Positions 5,957-6,189 of a stretch of DNA of 6,189 nt are shown piece after piece (the first letter of the stretch is position 1; each line of letters opens with the position of its first letter). The DNA is from Dehalococcoidia bacterium (GTDB taxonomy: Bacteria > Chloroflexota > Dehalococcoidia > GIF9 > AB-539-J10). The notes beneath the pieces were generated by a model. That model saw only the letters and a program-made list of their open reading frames with translations, was not told the DNA's origin and did no database searches. Made by a program: the position numbers and the translations under genes. Location of the stretch: positions 1 through 6,189 of the forward strand of contig DAOVDO010000059.1 in the NCBI GenBank assembly GCA_030669525.1, written 5' to 3'.

Positions 5957-5962
5957 AAATGG

Positions 5963-6189
5963 ATGAGAAGTAAAATATTAATGGCATTGTTAGCCCTGGT
6001 GCTGGTAACAGTTCCTTTATCTGCTGCTTGTGCCGCTCCATCACCAGCACCACCAGAAGAAGTCATAACACTCACTTTTGCCCACTTCCCACCGGCACCT
6101 ACCTTCCCCTGCGTATCAATGGAGGACTGGGCAGATAAGGTAGAGGCGCGTACCAACGGTAAGGTCAAAATTGACACCTTCCCTGGTGG
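5963..6189 (+). CDS. dctP: TRAP transporter solute-binding protein, DctP family (3' partial)
   Basis: The first 75 residues are visible and the gene runs off the right edge. MRSK plus a hydrophobic stretch (ILMALLALVLVTVPLSAAC) is a signal peptide ending at C23, followed by an Ala/Pro-rich linker (APSPAPPEE). Lipidation at C23 is likely, though the -3 residue is Ser rather than the usual Leu. The mature part starts ITLTFAHFPPAP and continues with MEDWADKVEARTNGKVKIDTFPGG, the hallmark N-terminal sequence of DctP-type TRAP binding proteins, which capture organic acids outside the membrane and hand them to DctQM. The DctQ and DctM genes would be expected to the right of the window. An alternative start at GTG 5912 would add 17 residues, including acidic ones, ahead of the signal peptide, so ATG 5963 is preferred. 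Expression is probably controlled by the leader terminator upstream. Confidence 0.88.
   Translation, partial: MRSKILMALLALVLVTVPLSAACAAPSPAPPEEVITLTFAHFPPAPTFPCVSMEDWADKVEARTNGKVKIDTFPG

Larger units (their letters stand above)
5515..5962. other. divergent control region, no full-length gene
   Basis: This 448-bp gap separates the leftward flavoenzyme operon from the rightward TRAP gene. It holds a promoter for each direction (their -35 boxes 41 bp apart, back to back), a short hairpin in the leftward 5' UTR, and on the right a leader ORF, an intrinsic terminator and two Shine-Dalgarno sites. Between the two promoters lies an AT-rich stretch with a short palindrome ATAATTAT (5716-5723). TAGCATT occurs twice (5612-5618 and 5674-5680); the second copy touches the leftward -10 box and could mark an operator, but the evidence is weak. 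Confidence 0.6.

Noticed and set aside
5751..6177. Open frames of 100 and 89 codons on the - strand over the TRAP leader and gene start
   Set aside because: They run antisense to the promoter, terminator and signal peptide region, have no recognisable domain, and carry low-complexity composition.
1..6189. CRISPR arrays, tRNA or rRNA genes, insertion sequences and long repeats
   Set aside because: No regularly spaced repeats, tRNA-like cloverleaf, transposase motif or terminal inverted repeats were seen on either strand.

Overview
The window carries two converging gene groups and the start of a third, all typical of a strict anaerobe that runs low-potential electron chemistry on CoA-thioester or related substrates. 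The HdrA/MvhD-type iron-sulfur proteins, an Old Yellow Enzyme (dienoyl-CoA reductase type), a small dicluster ferredoxin and a TRAP substrate-binding protein with an Ala/Pro-rich linker would fit an uncultured Dehalococcoidia-like Chloroflexota or a syntrophic/sulfate-reducing Desulfobacterota. This assignment comes from gene content only and is tentative.

Left part (1-2315, + strand): the 3' end of an HdrA-MvhD type protein overlaps by ATGA a 585-residue fusion of an HdrC-like dicluster ferredoxin domain with a GltD/NfnB-like FAD- and NAD(P)-binding oxidoreductase. Together they look like an electron-transfer, possibly bifurcating, module in which a NAD(P)-linked flavoprotein takes the place normally held by HdrB.

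Middle (2337-5514, - strand): a tight four-gene operon, transcribed toward the first group. In order of transcription it holds a 659-aa dienoyl-CoA-reductase-like flavoenzyme, a 177-aa protein resembling the ATC-hydrolase family, a 68-aa ferredoxin with an unusual first cluster motif, and a 139-aa glyoxalase-fold (VOC) protein resembling methylmalonyl-CoA epimerase. Gaps are 11-14 bp and each gene has a good Shine-Dalgarno site. Both the flavoenzyme and the VOC protein appear to have lost a key catalytic or metal-binding His, so the operon probably works on an uncharacterised substrate.

Right part (5515-6189): a 448-bp divergent control region and the first 75 codons of a TRAP transporter substrate-binding protein (DctP family). 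The control region has back-to-back sigma70-type promoters. On the + strand a near-consensus promoter is followed by a 19-codon leader ORF whose last codons lie inside a strong intrinsic terminator, then by a very strong Shine-Dalgarno in front of ATGTGA, where an in-frame GTG could give an N-terminally extended TRAP protein. This looks like a transcription-attenuation or small-RNA arrangement upstream of solute uptake. It is the least expected structure in the window.
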